A program made the position numbers and the translations under genes. Below, in pieces: positions 12,252 through 22,805 of a DNA stretch of 64,000 bases (within the stretch, counting starts at the first letter, position 1; every line of letters starts with the position of its first letter). Source of the stretch: Triticum aestivum (Eukaryota; Streptophyta; Magnoliopsida; Poales; Poaceae); the NCBI RefSeq assembly GCF_018294505.1, contig NC_057796.1, positions 266,980,905-267,044,904 of the forward strand. The letters are read 5' to 3'. Under the pieces are notes generated by a model. That model had not been told where the DNA came from. It saw only the letters and a program-made list of their open reading frames with translations, and did no database searches.

Positions 12252-13727
12252 GTAGAGGGAGCTAGGAGACTCCAAATGAGGTGCGGTTTTCGCCCACACG
12301 ATCGTGATCGAACGACCTAGAGCATGGAAGAGAGTTTGGTGGGTTTTGGGCTGGTTTTGGACGGTTTTTTTTGCTGGACACTCAAATGGACTTTGCGGAT
12401 GCCCGGTTAACCGTTGGAGTACCAAACGACCTCCGAATCGAACGAAACTTGACCGGTAGTCTTCGGGTGGTATATTAAGACCACTTGACAAGCCTCGGTC
12501 CATTCCGAGAAAGTTTGACACACGCACACGAAAGAAAAGAAGAGGGGTGCATCGGAGGAGATAGGAGCGCCGGATTGGAAAACAGACAACAGGGAAAATG
12601 CTCGGATGCATGAGACGAACACGTATGCAAATGCAATGCACATGATGACATGATATGAAAATGCATGACATGGCAAAATACAAAACAAAAGACAAAACCC
12701 GACAACGAAGGGAAAAACATATCACATAGCCGGAAATGGCAAGAGTCGGAGTTACAAATATGGCAAGTTACATGCGGGGTGTTACACATGCATTGTTATA
12801 TACTCGTGTTCTGTGGGCAAAAATTTTGTGAGGATATTATTCTAGCCATTGATTGCTGAAGGGCGAATATAGGTATGTACACATGGTAAGCATTACAGGA
12901 TTTCACTACTTCCAAATATAGAGTTCTTCATATGCACATTTACTTCCCTAATGTATGGTTAGATGAAACCAACAGTGTGGTGCATGTTTCTACATCATGA
13001 AAATGAGGAAACTAACATGGCCATTGATACACACTCATATTTAGTAGTAGTATATAGATTACTGTAAAATAAGGAGAATAACCATATATTCCTAACCATT
13101 TGATTATTCAGGGGTACAAATTGGTTGTAATGACATGATCACAATCGCATGAATTAACTCATTCCAAATATAGCTGATTTACGGCGTCTCTGATATATTG
13201 CCATAGTTCTACTCAAATTCTGCTCAAACAGGGATATGCCAATCATCACAAAAATTTCAAACAGTGTCATGGCGTCATCATTAACATGAGATGGAAACAA
13301 CTTACACGCGCCGTCCCAGCAATACGTGGTGCCATCTGCTTTGTCGATCACGTAGATGATGCCATTGTGTTCAATAGCATCACAGAAGTGTGTATCAGCT
13401 TTGACGACGATCCACTGCGCGCTGAGTTGTCTGCATCTAAAGAAGGCATCGGCGTAAAGATATGCGAGTCCCTTGTCGAACAAGGCAATTAGCTTGAAGT
13501 CTGCATAATCCGCATGTCGTGTGGGCACTTGGTAGATTACAATCTTCTGCAAAACAAGGTCCGTCCAACTGACACGGTAATCTAGATGACTAGGACCGCG
13601 ATGGTAATACTCTATATAATCCAATGGAGGAAGGATAATCTCATGGGAGGTCTGGAAGTTCACGAGCACCAACTTTTTACCGTCTTCTCTGACGGCAGCC
13701 ATCCAGTGGGAGTTCATGCCGACCCAG

Positions 13728-13873
13728 TACATACTTGCCAAAAAGTTTCGGGCGATGGTGATCGGATCGAAGTCGAGGGAAATGATGTACGGCGACCCAC
13801 TACATACCTGCAAAGAAGTTTCGGCTAATGGAGATCGGATTGAAGTCGAGGGGCATCATGTACGCCTCCGTAT
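13728..13873. repeat. 73-bp tandem duplication in exon 1 of the F-box gene
   Basis: Copies at 13728-13800 and 13801-13873 both start TACATAC and align without gaps at roughly 83% identity. 73 is not a multiple of three, so the upstream frame hits TAG at the junction while the downstream copy is in frame with the rest of the gene. Both copies encode recognisable versions of the same peptide (ISLDFDPITIARNF versus MPLDFNPISISRNF). A junction GTATGT donor exists but splicing to the nearest AG would shift the frame by one. Confidence 0.85.
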
Positions 13874-15719
13874 CATGGTGAGCCAATCTCGCAAGACCAG
13901 ATAGCAGCAAGCAGGGTGTCTTGAAAAGCTTAGGTCTTGCTTCAATGATGGCCGTGTGCATGCCCCTCGAGCATGCAGCCAGCCGCAGGGCGCTCAACAT
14001 ATCCATACACGAACAACAGAGGTCGAGGACATCACTGGGGAGATAGCTCCAATCGCGGCTCATATGGATCCTGCGTAGTTCGCGTTCGGCCATGGTGGAG
14101 TTTGGAAGGTGGGGTTTTGGCGAGCTTGATTTACAGGGGAGAAGGCTGTCGGTGCTGGAGCGGCTAGCGAGGGAATAGTGGTACTGGGGGAGGCGAGCGA
14201 GGCGAGGGTATCCGGGGGCACAGTGAGATAATGAAGAGTGACCTCAGGATCTCCGGCGAGACAGAGATGGAGATAGAGTGGTGCTAGGGGAGAGGTAGAC
14301 GAGGACAGAAAATGGGCTTTTCGTCCTGGGCGGGCTGGAGACGCAGCTGCATGACATTCTTTGGGCCGTCCATGACGGAAAAAACCATGGTAGAAGCGAG
14401 GGGGAGGAAAATTTCGGGGAGTTCCCGGTTACGGTGGGAGGTCGGGGGCCGAGCGATGCGCGTTTCTCTCGTACACGTACGCGCGTGTGTGCGAGGCGTT
14501 GGCTCTAACTAAACCCGAGCGAGGCGTTGGGCTCTAACTGAACCCGAGCAATTGCACTGCAGGCTACGCGTTACTAAACCCGAGCGATCGATCGATGGTT
14601 GTTAACTGAACCCGACTGAGCGATTCCTTCGCTACTGCTGCTAACTGAAGCCGATCGATTGGATGAACAGTGAGCGTTGCGAGGGGGGGGTGGATGAAGC
14701 GTGAGCGGCGGCGTTGCCTCTGGATGAACAGGACCCCGTGGTGTGGAGGGCTGGATGAACAGTAGACGGTGAAGGGGTGCCCGTGGAGGGGTGGTTGAAC
14801 AGGACCCCGTGGTGTGGAGGGCTGGATGAACAGTAGACGGTGGAGGCGTGCCCGTGGAGGGGTGGTTGAACAATAGCCGGTGGAGTAGCGCGCGGTGGAG
14901 GCTGGATGAACAGGAGCCCGTGGAGGCTGGAGGAGGTCGATGGTAGCCCGTGGAGGCTGGAGGAGCTCGACGGTGGAGATGAACAGTATCCCGTGGAGTC
15001 CCGTTTTGCGGTATGCCACACCCTCCCGATCAACAGGACCCCCGTTTCGACCGTAGCGCTCGAACACAAGTGCGTTTCCTCCGTTTTGCGGTACGCCACA
15101 CCCCTCCCGATCAACATGACCCCCGTTTCGACTGTAGGAGGTCCGTTTCCTCCGTTTTGCGGTACGCCAGACCCCTCCCAATGAGCAGGATCCCATTTCG
15201 AACGTGGCTGGTCGAACACAAGGCCGTTTCCTCCGTTTTGCGGTACGCCAGGCCTCGTTTCCATCGCCTGTTCCGTCCAAGCCCTCCCGATGAACACGAC
15301 CACGCATTCCGTTCCGACCCAGCCCGTTGGCTCCCACGCGTTCCGTTGCCTCCGGATGAGCACGACGCATTCCGTTGCCTCCCCATGAACACGACGCATT
15401 CCGTTGCCTCCCCATGAACACGACGACGGCGCTGTTTCTCCGTTCCGACCCAGCCATGTACACGAGCCCTGGCCGTACGTATGCGCGAGTAGGCGTTCAA
15501 TACCCTGCCCGTATGTACGTACATGGCCGTATTTTCTTTCTTGCACCCTGGCCATTGTACGTACGTGTACATGCTACGTGCGCGCCTCTACTACGACACG
15601 TACGCGCCTCTACTACGACACGTGCGCTCCTCTACATCGACCAGTATGTATGTACGTACACGTTCGCGACCAGAATGACAACGCTACGTACGCTTCAACC
15701 AGGTGGGTCCTGACTGTCA

Positions 15720-16070
15720 GGCACTTCCTTGCCTGCGAAGATGTAGCTGGTGGGTCCCAGCAGTCAGGGGGGCGAATCGTTTTGTTTTTTTACCCGGACG
15801 CACTTCCTTGCGTGCGAAGGTGTAGCTGCTGGGTCCCAACAGTCAGGGGGAATCGTTTTGTTTTTTTTTGCCCGGACGCACTTCCTTGCGTGCGAAGATG
15901 TAGCTGGTGGGTCCCAGCAGTCAGGGGGGCGAATCGTTTTTTTTTCGGACGCACTTCCTTGCGTGCGAAGATGTAGCTAGTGGGTCCCAACAGTCAGGGG
16001 GGCGAATCTTTTTTTTCGGACGCACTTCCTTGCGTGAGAAGATATAGCTGGTGGGTCCCAGCAGTCAGGG
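15720..16070. repeat. ~75-bp tandem repeat, five units
   Basis: ACTTCCTTGCGTGCGAAG recurs at about 15723, 15802, 15880, 15954 and 16026, each followed by TGTAGCTGGTGGGTCCCAG and a T-rich spacer. The equivalent place in copy 1 (3022-3165) holds two units. Confidence 0.85.
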
Positions 16071-16157
16071 GGAAACGTTTTTTCGCGAAATACGGTGGCC
16101 CGTCAGGTGGGTCCCCGCTGTCAGGTGGAGGAATAATTATTTTGCGCGTGATAAGGA

Positions 16158-17420
16158 GGCACTTCCTTGCTGCGGCCGTGGACCCAGCTGTCAGCCTCTC
16201 CACGTACAGTCCACGTCCTATGGAAGCCATTCTTTGACCACATTGACCACGCCGCGCCGAGAGCACCAGGGTGGTGGACGACGGCGAGGCCTAGGAAGGG
16301 GACGACGCGGAGCCGGGGAAGACACAGCAGTGGATGCCCACGCGTAGAGGAGTATGAGGGTTCACTCATTCGGCTGCGGTGTGAGGCTGCCGTCGCCGCA
16401 GAATAACAGGGGGTGTGGGTGCGTAGAGGGATGGCCTGGCCAGCGGTGTGAGTAGTTGGGGGCGGTGAGGCCTCCGCGGCATGACAGCCGGCCACGGGCG
16501 GCAGGTCCAGGCGGCAGGACCGGCGCTGCTTTGGGCGGCTGGAGCAAGAAGACCAGAGGTTGAAGAAGCACTACTGCCGTTGGATGGACATCGTACGGTC
16601 ACTGGAGCTAGAATCATTCATATATTGACTAAAGTTGACAAAGGCCTCCGTCCCAGTCAACTTAGTAGGCCCACAAGTCAGCCTCCCATCAAGGTGGTTC
16701 CCAGCTAGCAGGGGGTATTCATTTTTTTGTGCGTAATAAGGAGGCACTTCCGGTGGGTCCGAGCTGACAGCGGGGGGAACGTTTTTTCGTGAAATACGAT
16801 GGCCCGTCCTGTGGGTCCCAGCAGTCAGGGGGAAACGTTTTTTCGCGAAATACTGGTGGCCCGTCCGGTGGGTCCCCACTGTCAGGTGGAGGAATAATTA
16901 TTTTCCGCGTAATAAGGAGGCACTTCCTTACGGCTGCCGTGGACCCAGCTGTCAGCCTCTCCACGTACAGTACTCTTCCGATGGAAGTCGGTCATTGTCC
17001 ACATTGACCACGCCGCGCCGAGAGCACCACGACGGTGGACGATGGCAAGGCCTAGGAAGGGGACGACGCGGAGCCGGGGAAGACGCGGCAGTGGAGTACG
17101 AGGGTTCACCGGTTCGGCTGCGGTGTGAGGCTGCCGTCGCCGCAGAATAACAGGGGGTGTGGGTGAGTAGAGGGATGCCCTGGCCAGCGGTGGGAGTAGT
17201 AGGGGGCGCTGAGGCCTGCGCGGCAGCACAGCCGGCCACGGGAGGCGGGAGTAGGCGGTCCCGCCGGCGCTGCTTTGGCGGCTGGAGCAAGAAGATCAGA
17301 GATTGAAGAAACACGACGGCCATTGGATTGACATCCAACGGTTACGTCTGCTAGAATCGTTTGTTGACATATATAATAACTAAAAAAATCTTGCATACGC
17401 GTCAACTAAACAGGCCCACA
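16158..17420. repeat. 760-bp tandem unit, second locus
   Basis: GGAGGCACTTCCTT starts at 16158 and again at 16917 (period 759), matching the units at 3229 and 3989. A third, more diverged and shorter relative is visible at about 18060-18340. Confidence 0.75.
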
Positions 17421-17440
17421 AGTCAGACCACTCCCTCTTT

Positions 17441-18345
17441 TTTTAAATAATTTATATATAGCTCATGGCAACTTCTTATGCAATTTATTGCAGTCATTTT
17501 TTGGTTGGCCAGGGCCAATTTTGCATATTCCTGTGGGTTCCAAACTATTTTTAATACCGAAATGTCGAGCCAGATTTAAAGTACTTTGAAGATATATTTA
17601 AATTAAGTTAATGCCCAGTGAAATAGGAATATGAAAATGTGAAAAAATCAGAGATTATAAAGTAATTGCCAATTTGTCATCTGTTTTTATATTTACAACC
17701 CATTTCATATTACTTTAAAGATTTGCAGGCGTCTTGAAAGAGTTGCTGCCCATCAGGGCGTAGAAAATATGTAGGCCTGGATTGGGTATTCTTCAGAAAA
17801 AATAAACTGGGCTCATTCTCACAAAGAAAAAATAGCTGGGCTGGTCACATGGTGAACATAAAATATAAGCCTGGGCTAGACGGGCCAGAGCCCAGTTCAA
17901 ACCCTGCTCCGTCTCAACAATACCAAACAAAAAAAATACTGCTCGAGTAGCTACGTCCCAGGTGTCAGCCGATCTTGTGCTGTTCTCTTGTCTATTGACT
18001 ATATACGCTCACAATGTCGTGGGTCCCAGATGTCAGGAAAACACTAGGAGGAAGCATTTTATTTTTCCATACACTGACGTGGTGGGCCCCTACTGTCATC
18101 CTCTCCACGTACTTCTGCCGATTCCTGTTGTTTGTTGACCATGTTGACAACGCGAAGAGGGCGGCGCCGCGGCGAGCGCACCAAAGCGCGCGAGGACGTC
18201 GGCGTTAACGATTTAGGAGACGGTGGGGCGGCGATGCGTGCGCTGAGGCGCAGCCAACCGTGGGAGGCGGAAGCAGGCGGCCCCGCCGGCGCTGGTTTGG
18301 TTTGGCGGCTGGAGGAAGACAGGACTGAAGAAACACGACAGACTG
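17441..18345. other. AT-rich spacer then a diverged repeat unit, no gene seen
   Basis: 17441-17930 is AT-rich and loosely parallels 4741-5300. 18010-18345 again shows GTGGGTCCCAGATGTCAGG, CTCTCCACGTAC and GTTGACCATGTTGACAACGC, a decayed version of the 760-bp unit. Confidence 0.5.
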
Positions 18346-18562
18346 TAAAAGCAGCAGGAGTACTTAACAACCTTAACTGAAACCAGCAGGGGCACTTAAC
18401 AACCAAAGCTGAAAGCAGTATGAGTACTTATACAGGTTCAACCGTACAAAGCACGCCTCGAACAGTGCTACTTTGCCTACAGTTAACCAAGGGTGAGGCC
18501 GCCAAGCCCCAGGACAAGGCCCAGGCGCCACCCCGCGCATCCACAACCTTCTGAAAGCGGCT

Positions 18563-19859
18563 TCATCTCGCAACGTGGTCAATAAACAGGATATTCGCTT
18601 TAGAGCCATGGAAAAGCATGAACATAATCTTCTGTCCTATTCTCCAAGATGGACGGGCCTTCATTATTTGAGACCACCCATGAAGAAGTATCTTTTCACC
18701 TCCAAGGGGAATTGAGTAGGTCAACATAAACATCATGTTGTGACCAAGCGCAAGTCTGACCCGACCATGGTCAGGCATCTGTATAGGAACAATAGAACTC
18801 GGCAGTTCCTATTTCAAGAAGATAACAACTGTAAAACTGTGTATAAGCAATAGTATATGAACAACATATATAACAGAAAACAACTCGTACCATAAGTTTC
18901 TCGACACAGTTGGACCTGTTCAATGAGTGCAGCAGTGGCACACATATCCCACGTGGCCTTCCACCATTGAAACGCCCCACAAGGACCTCAAGACGATCAA
19001 TAAAGTGTAGGAACTTGTGGATGTCAATCCAGTCAACTTCAGTGCCATTAGTAACAGCCGAGTTATTACAGAGTAACAAACGAGCAGACTGCTTAACTCT
19101 GAAAAAACCTATGCGTGCCACCAATTATAAGAAAATATTAGTTAGAAGTAGCATCTTCATGAGAGATTCATTGCTACTTCTAAAGTTAAATTGTGATTAG
19201 TTAGACAGAATAGGTGGATTAAGAAGTAATCGAGGCAACAAGCAAGAACCAGATACAAAACTAACATGGATGAACAATTGGAACAACGCCGGGGGGGAGA
19301 TCGCAGTGAAGATGAGACCAGGTTTTGCTATTTCCATCAACATTCGTGCGCCAACTTTCAGTCTGTAACACTTGAGAAAGTTTATCCAAGTTCGTCCATA
19401 AAAAAGCAGCGATCTTCTTGGTTCATGAACCGAACTCGGAACTTATATCCATGGCTTGTCTTCACTGTGACCATTAAACTAGTGTATTAAGTTATGGCAA
19501 GGCCGAGCATCTTGAGTACATGTGTTCTGGCAGAGCAAATAATACACTGCAGGAAAAATAATATGAGAACACAGCATGTTCAAAAAACCCCCACCCTCCC
19601 GGATAGAAAAGAGGATTCTAGAAACATACTGTGCGCGTTTCAACATCCTGTGTTAGGATGAGAAGGAACAAGTGTGGCGTCTCGCCGAGGGCGCAGAAAC
19701 CTGTAGGGTACTCGCACTTTGGGCACTGCAAATGAAACACACTAGATTCAGTAGGAAGAAAAATGCATCAACGGCGGCGGCTGCCATCCTAGGATTACCT
19801 GCGACCAAGGGAGTTGGATTTATCAGGGATGGATGAAGAATTCGTACCTGGTTCTCCAT
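18563..19859 (-). pseudogene. B3-like multi-exon gene remnant
   Basis: Pieces in order on the minus strand: a mini-exon MENQ (19859-19848, donor GTACGA); an exon CPKCEYPTGFCALGETPHLF... (19725-19630, donor GTATGT, phase 0); sequence from 19546 opening CIICSARTH; a segment MVTVKTSHGYKFRVRF...FFMDELG (about 19480-19390) that continues one frame off as INFLKCYRLKVGARMLMEIA; an exon with DWIDIHKFLHFIDRLEVLVG ending at 18891 (donor GTACGA); and a last exon 18778-18563 with KILLHGWSQIMK and IGQKIMFMLFHG. The last and the MVTVKT segments have the beta-strand plus GW..F/GD-like pattern of B3 DNA-binding domains. The CxxC pairs could bind zinc. The one-base frame break near 19389 and unclear joins make this a remnant or a gene I cannot fully model. 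Confidence 0.45.
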
Positions 19860-19963
19860 GAGAAAACCCTATGCAATCGCCGAGAGGGGGTTTTCTCTGA
19901 ACAAGCAGACGACGCAGAAGGGGATTCAGGCCCAGTGAAATATTGCCGCTTCGTCCATCCAAC

Positions 19964-20125
19964 TTACTGCTAAAGCTGGAAAGGGGGGTTGTGATCTGAC
20001 GGCTCATTGGGCATTACTGCGGCGCTACGACCGGGGTGAGTCTACCGTGAAGTTGTGCACTCTAATTTGTGCATATGGCACGTGGACCCCGTTGCCGGTT
20101 GCCCCACATATCAGCGAAAGGAAGT
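19964..20125 (-). promoter_or_regulatory. Upstream block shared by three minus-strand loci, copy 1
   Basis: About 160 bp containing GACGGCTCATTGGGCATTAC, CGACCGGGGT and a GTGGACCC...CCCACA...GCGAAAG series. Close copies lie at 27502-27660 and, more diverged, at 29097-29210. Each is just upstream of a minus-strand gene, so it is probably a duplicated 5' region or promoter. Confidence 0.5.
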
Positions 20126-20658
20126 AGAAAGACAAGAGTAACTAGTTACACATAAATATATTTTTTGACAGAGAGATACTCCCGCTGTAAAGAAATATAC
20201 AAATCTTTTATATCACATGCTCACCTTGCCGAGAAATATACTCCCTCTGCAACGCATGGGCATTATGGGGGTTCAACTTTTTTTATGGGGGTTTAGCTGA
20301 GAATATAATACTCAGATAGGCTCACGGTTCTGGACTTTGGGCCGCAGGCCGACCCTGCATGGTTGGGGGCCCATGTGTTCTACCTCAGCGCTTTTCATAT
20401 TGCAAGCGATCGGTACAGCCCTGGTTTTAGATGCTGTCGCAAGGCGAATACACAAAATTGAATAAAGCACGACAGCTGTTGGAATGAAATCGAACGACAG
20501 CTCCTAACCAGCAATCAGAGTTGCAATTCTATCAACGATATACCATGTGATAAATAATACTGTCGTACTACTTATACACACAGGACACTTGTTTCACCAT
20601 GCCAGATTATTACATCAAAATCTCTCGGAGGATAGATCAGTTCGGTAGTTGCGTGCTG
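20126..20658. other. Intergenic stretch, nothing recognised
   Basis: AT-rich flank between the B3-like remnant's upstream block and the stop codon of the next B3 exon. There are short MITE-like words (ACTCCCTCTGC at about 20250) without a matching partner. Confidence 0.4.
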
Positions 20659-21156
20659 CTACTGAAGAATTTCAAAATTGATTTGGACCAGCTCTCCTTG
20701 CCGAGAAAGTTCGATTTTGACATCATCCCCTACCACAAGATATGATTTAGATTTGAACCTTGACCATCCTTTAGCATCAATCATGATGCGACCATCCTTT
20801 GTACTTACGGTATATTGAGCAGGTTCATTCACACCAAGGTTGCGCATGGTAAGAGAAACTTGGCCGCGGTCGCCCGGATTGTTGAACGTGTCACATCCTA
20901 GCTAGTTCATGAATTAGAGTGTTGCATCATGTCTATTTTTTCACAGAAACTTGAAATGGGGATGCCAGAAACCCCCAGCACCCCCCGAAACAACTAGGGT
21001 TTACTAAAATCCTTTCAATGAACCTGAAATGCCTTCCATAAATGTTCACCATCTTTGGTCCTGGCTAAAACCTCTGCCAAAAATGGTTTCATATTTTTGG
21101 AGGCCATTTTGGATTTATGCACAAGCCATAAGTATTTGCATTTGGGCATTTTAAAT

Positions 21157-21166
21157 CCTATAAATA
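21157..21166 (+). promoter_or_regulatory. TATA-like box of the second solo LTR
   Basis: CCTATAAATA lies ~180 bp upstream of the GC-rich leader on the sense strand of the LTR. Confidence 0.35.
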
Positions 21167-22805
21167 TTTTCAAATGCCCAAATAATCTTGAAGGTATTTT
21201 TAGGCTGTTGAGAATAATTTCAAAGGTGCCTCAGAATATTTTCAGGATTTTCCCAAATGAAATAGTATTTTTACTATTTGAAAACACAGAACAAAAATTA
21301 ATAAAAAGAGAGAAAACAGAAAGAAGAGAGGACTTACCTGGCAGCCCACCTGGCGGCCCAGCACTGTGCTGGCCCGCGCCAGTCAGCTGCCTGCTCTCGC
21401 CAGAGCAGGCAGAGAGGTGACGCCGGCGAGCGCGAGCTCGCCACGGCGCCACCTGCTTGCCGCCTCGCCCGTGGATGCGCTGGACGACCCCCACGACGCG
21501 CCCCCGAGCCTCTGGACACCCCCTTCCTCCCCCATCGCCTCTCCCTCGCCTTCCTCCACCATGGCCGACGCAGCCGCTGCCACCTCGCCGGAGTAGCCGC
21601 GCCCACCGTCGACCTCGCGCCGTCCCACCGTGTCCAACAGCTCCGCCGTCGCCTACTCCTTTGAGCAGGTCGAGCCCCGAGTGCTCGCTTGCCCCGAAGC
21701 CTCTGCTCTGACCTCGCCTTCGCCGCTCACCGTCGGAGATCCCCTCCACCGTCACCACTGCAACAGCTCGCCCCCGACCTCGCCGACCGCTCCGTCGCAA
21801 CCACCGTGAGCCTGGCCACCTTCCCATCCTCTCCTTTCTCCCTCTCGAGCTCCACAGCCACTGCACGTATCTCACCCGTACGCGCCGCCGCACGAGCTCG
21901 TCGCCGACGAGGCTCCGACCATCCAACGGTCGCACCACCGTGGCCGTTAGCTCCACCGCATCGCCAGGAACCCGTAGCACCATCGCACGTCCCTCGCCGT
22001 GCTCTCTAGCAACGGATTCGACTACGCCCGTACCCCGGCAGCCGCACGGCTCGTCGCCGGCGTCGATTCCGGCGACCCCGAGCTCCACCACCACCACCAG
22101 TCGATGCGGTTTGCTCCCAGCTACACGTAGGTGCTCTCCGCCGTCCATTTGGTCGCCGGAGGAGGAGTCCCGCACTCCACCGCCGCGTCTGGACGTCGCC
22201 GGCGGCTAAACGCCGGCGAGTCAGCGTGGTTTGACCACGGGTTGACTCCCCAGAGTCACTGACAAGTGGGGCCCGCCTGCTAGTTAATCTGAGTTAGAGT
22301 TTAAAATTAATCCTAATTAGATGATTACCTAACAGTGACACTGCCACAGGGGACCCACACGCCAGGTTTGACCTGGACGACCCCGTTGACCGCTGACGTC
22401 ATCATGACACACTGCTGACGCATTAAGCAATTTAATTACTGGAATTATTCTTATATTGGAAATTCCAGAAATTATCACAAACTTCAAAAAATCATAGAAA
22501 ATAATCTATAGCTCAGAATGAAAAGATTTATATATGAAAAATGATCAGAAAAATCCATTCTATCCATCTGTACTGGTTTCATGCATGTTCAAGCAAGTTA
22601 ACCTACTGTTTATTGCAGAACAAGATAAAGCACTAACATGGGCCATTTATGAACTTGGAATTTGAATCTATGATTCAAAATAGTCCAAACCCATCTGGTC
22701 TTAGTTGCATTAGCCCAATACATCCATCTTGCCATGTCTCATGCATGCATCATATTGTTGCACTTGCTTGGTGTTGATTGTGCTTCGGTATGTTCATTGT
22801 GGTAG

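Larger units (their letters stand above)
8588..12786 (-). mobile_element. Complete solo LTR, 4199 bp, gypsy type
   Basis: The element starts TGTAACGCCCACG and ends GGGTGTTACA. It is flanked by perfect 5-bp duplications CATGC (8583-8587 and 12787-12791), and there is no internal retrotransposon domain. On its sense (minus) strand it begins TGTAACACCCCGC, has a TATA box near 12245, a GC-rich leader (12235-11780), an AT-rich middle and a two-exon acidic reading frame near its end. A solo LTR is the product of recombination between the two LTRs of a full element. It lies wholly inside the intron of the F-box gene, in the same transcriptional direction. Confidence 0.93.
7772..14093 (-). pseudogene. 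F-box/DUF295 protein gene, two exons, frameshifted
   Basis: Exon 1 is 14093-13306 and exon 2 is 8307-7772. The donor GTAAGT and the acceptor ATGTAG join in frame (phase 1). Exon 1 begins MAERELRRIHMSRDWSYLPS; residues ~14-55 are an F-box (LPSDVLDLCC...ALRLAACSR). DUF295-type sequence follows (HWMAAVREDGKKLVLVNF), and exon 2 carries the typical end (SLFLGLGYPI...MENCVY). F-box proteins are substrate adaptors of SCF ubiquitin ligases. A 73-bp tandem duplication at 13728-13873 shifts the frame and puts a stop at 13802-13800. Without one copy the two exons total 1251 nt, an intact 416-residue protein. The 4998-bp intron contains a whole solo LTR; without it the intron would be ~0.8 kb. It is best called a disrupted gene, although translation could restart at the ATG at 13813. 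Confidence 0.8.
14310..17440. repeat. CACTA subterminal repeat block, copy 2 (5'-truncated)
   Basis: From AAAATGGGCTTTTCGTCCTG at 14310 the sequence follows 1715-4740 with high similarity through all repeat classes, but the CACTA terminus and the first ~150 bp are absent. It begins about 220 bp upstream of the start codon of the F-box gene. It differs from copy 1 in repeat number: five rather than two units of the ~75-bp repeat at 15720-16070, and extra GTTGCCTCC repeats at 15340-15420. Long low-complexity frames here are not genes. Confidence 0.8.

Noticed and set aside
13728..13873. Removal of one 73-bp unit as a mini-intron
   Set aside because: A GTATGT donor exists at the junction, but the nearest AG acceptor gives a 74-nt excision, which does not keep the frame.
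21231..22209. Long GC-rich frames inside the second solo LTR
   Set aside because: Both strands are open with Arg/Ser/Pro-rich translations. It may hold the first exon of the LTR-embedded frame, but no single reading could be supported.
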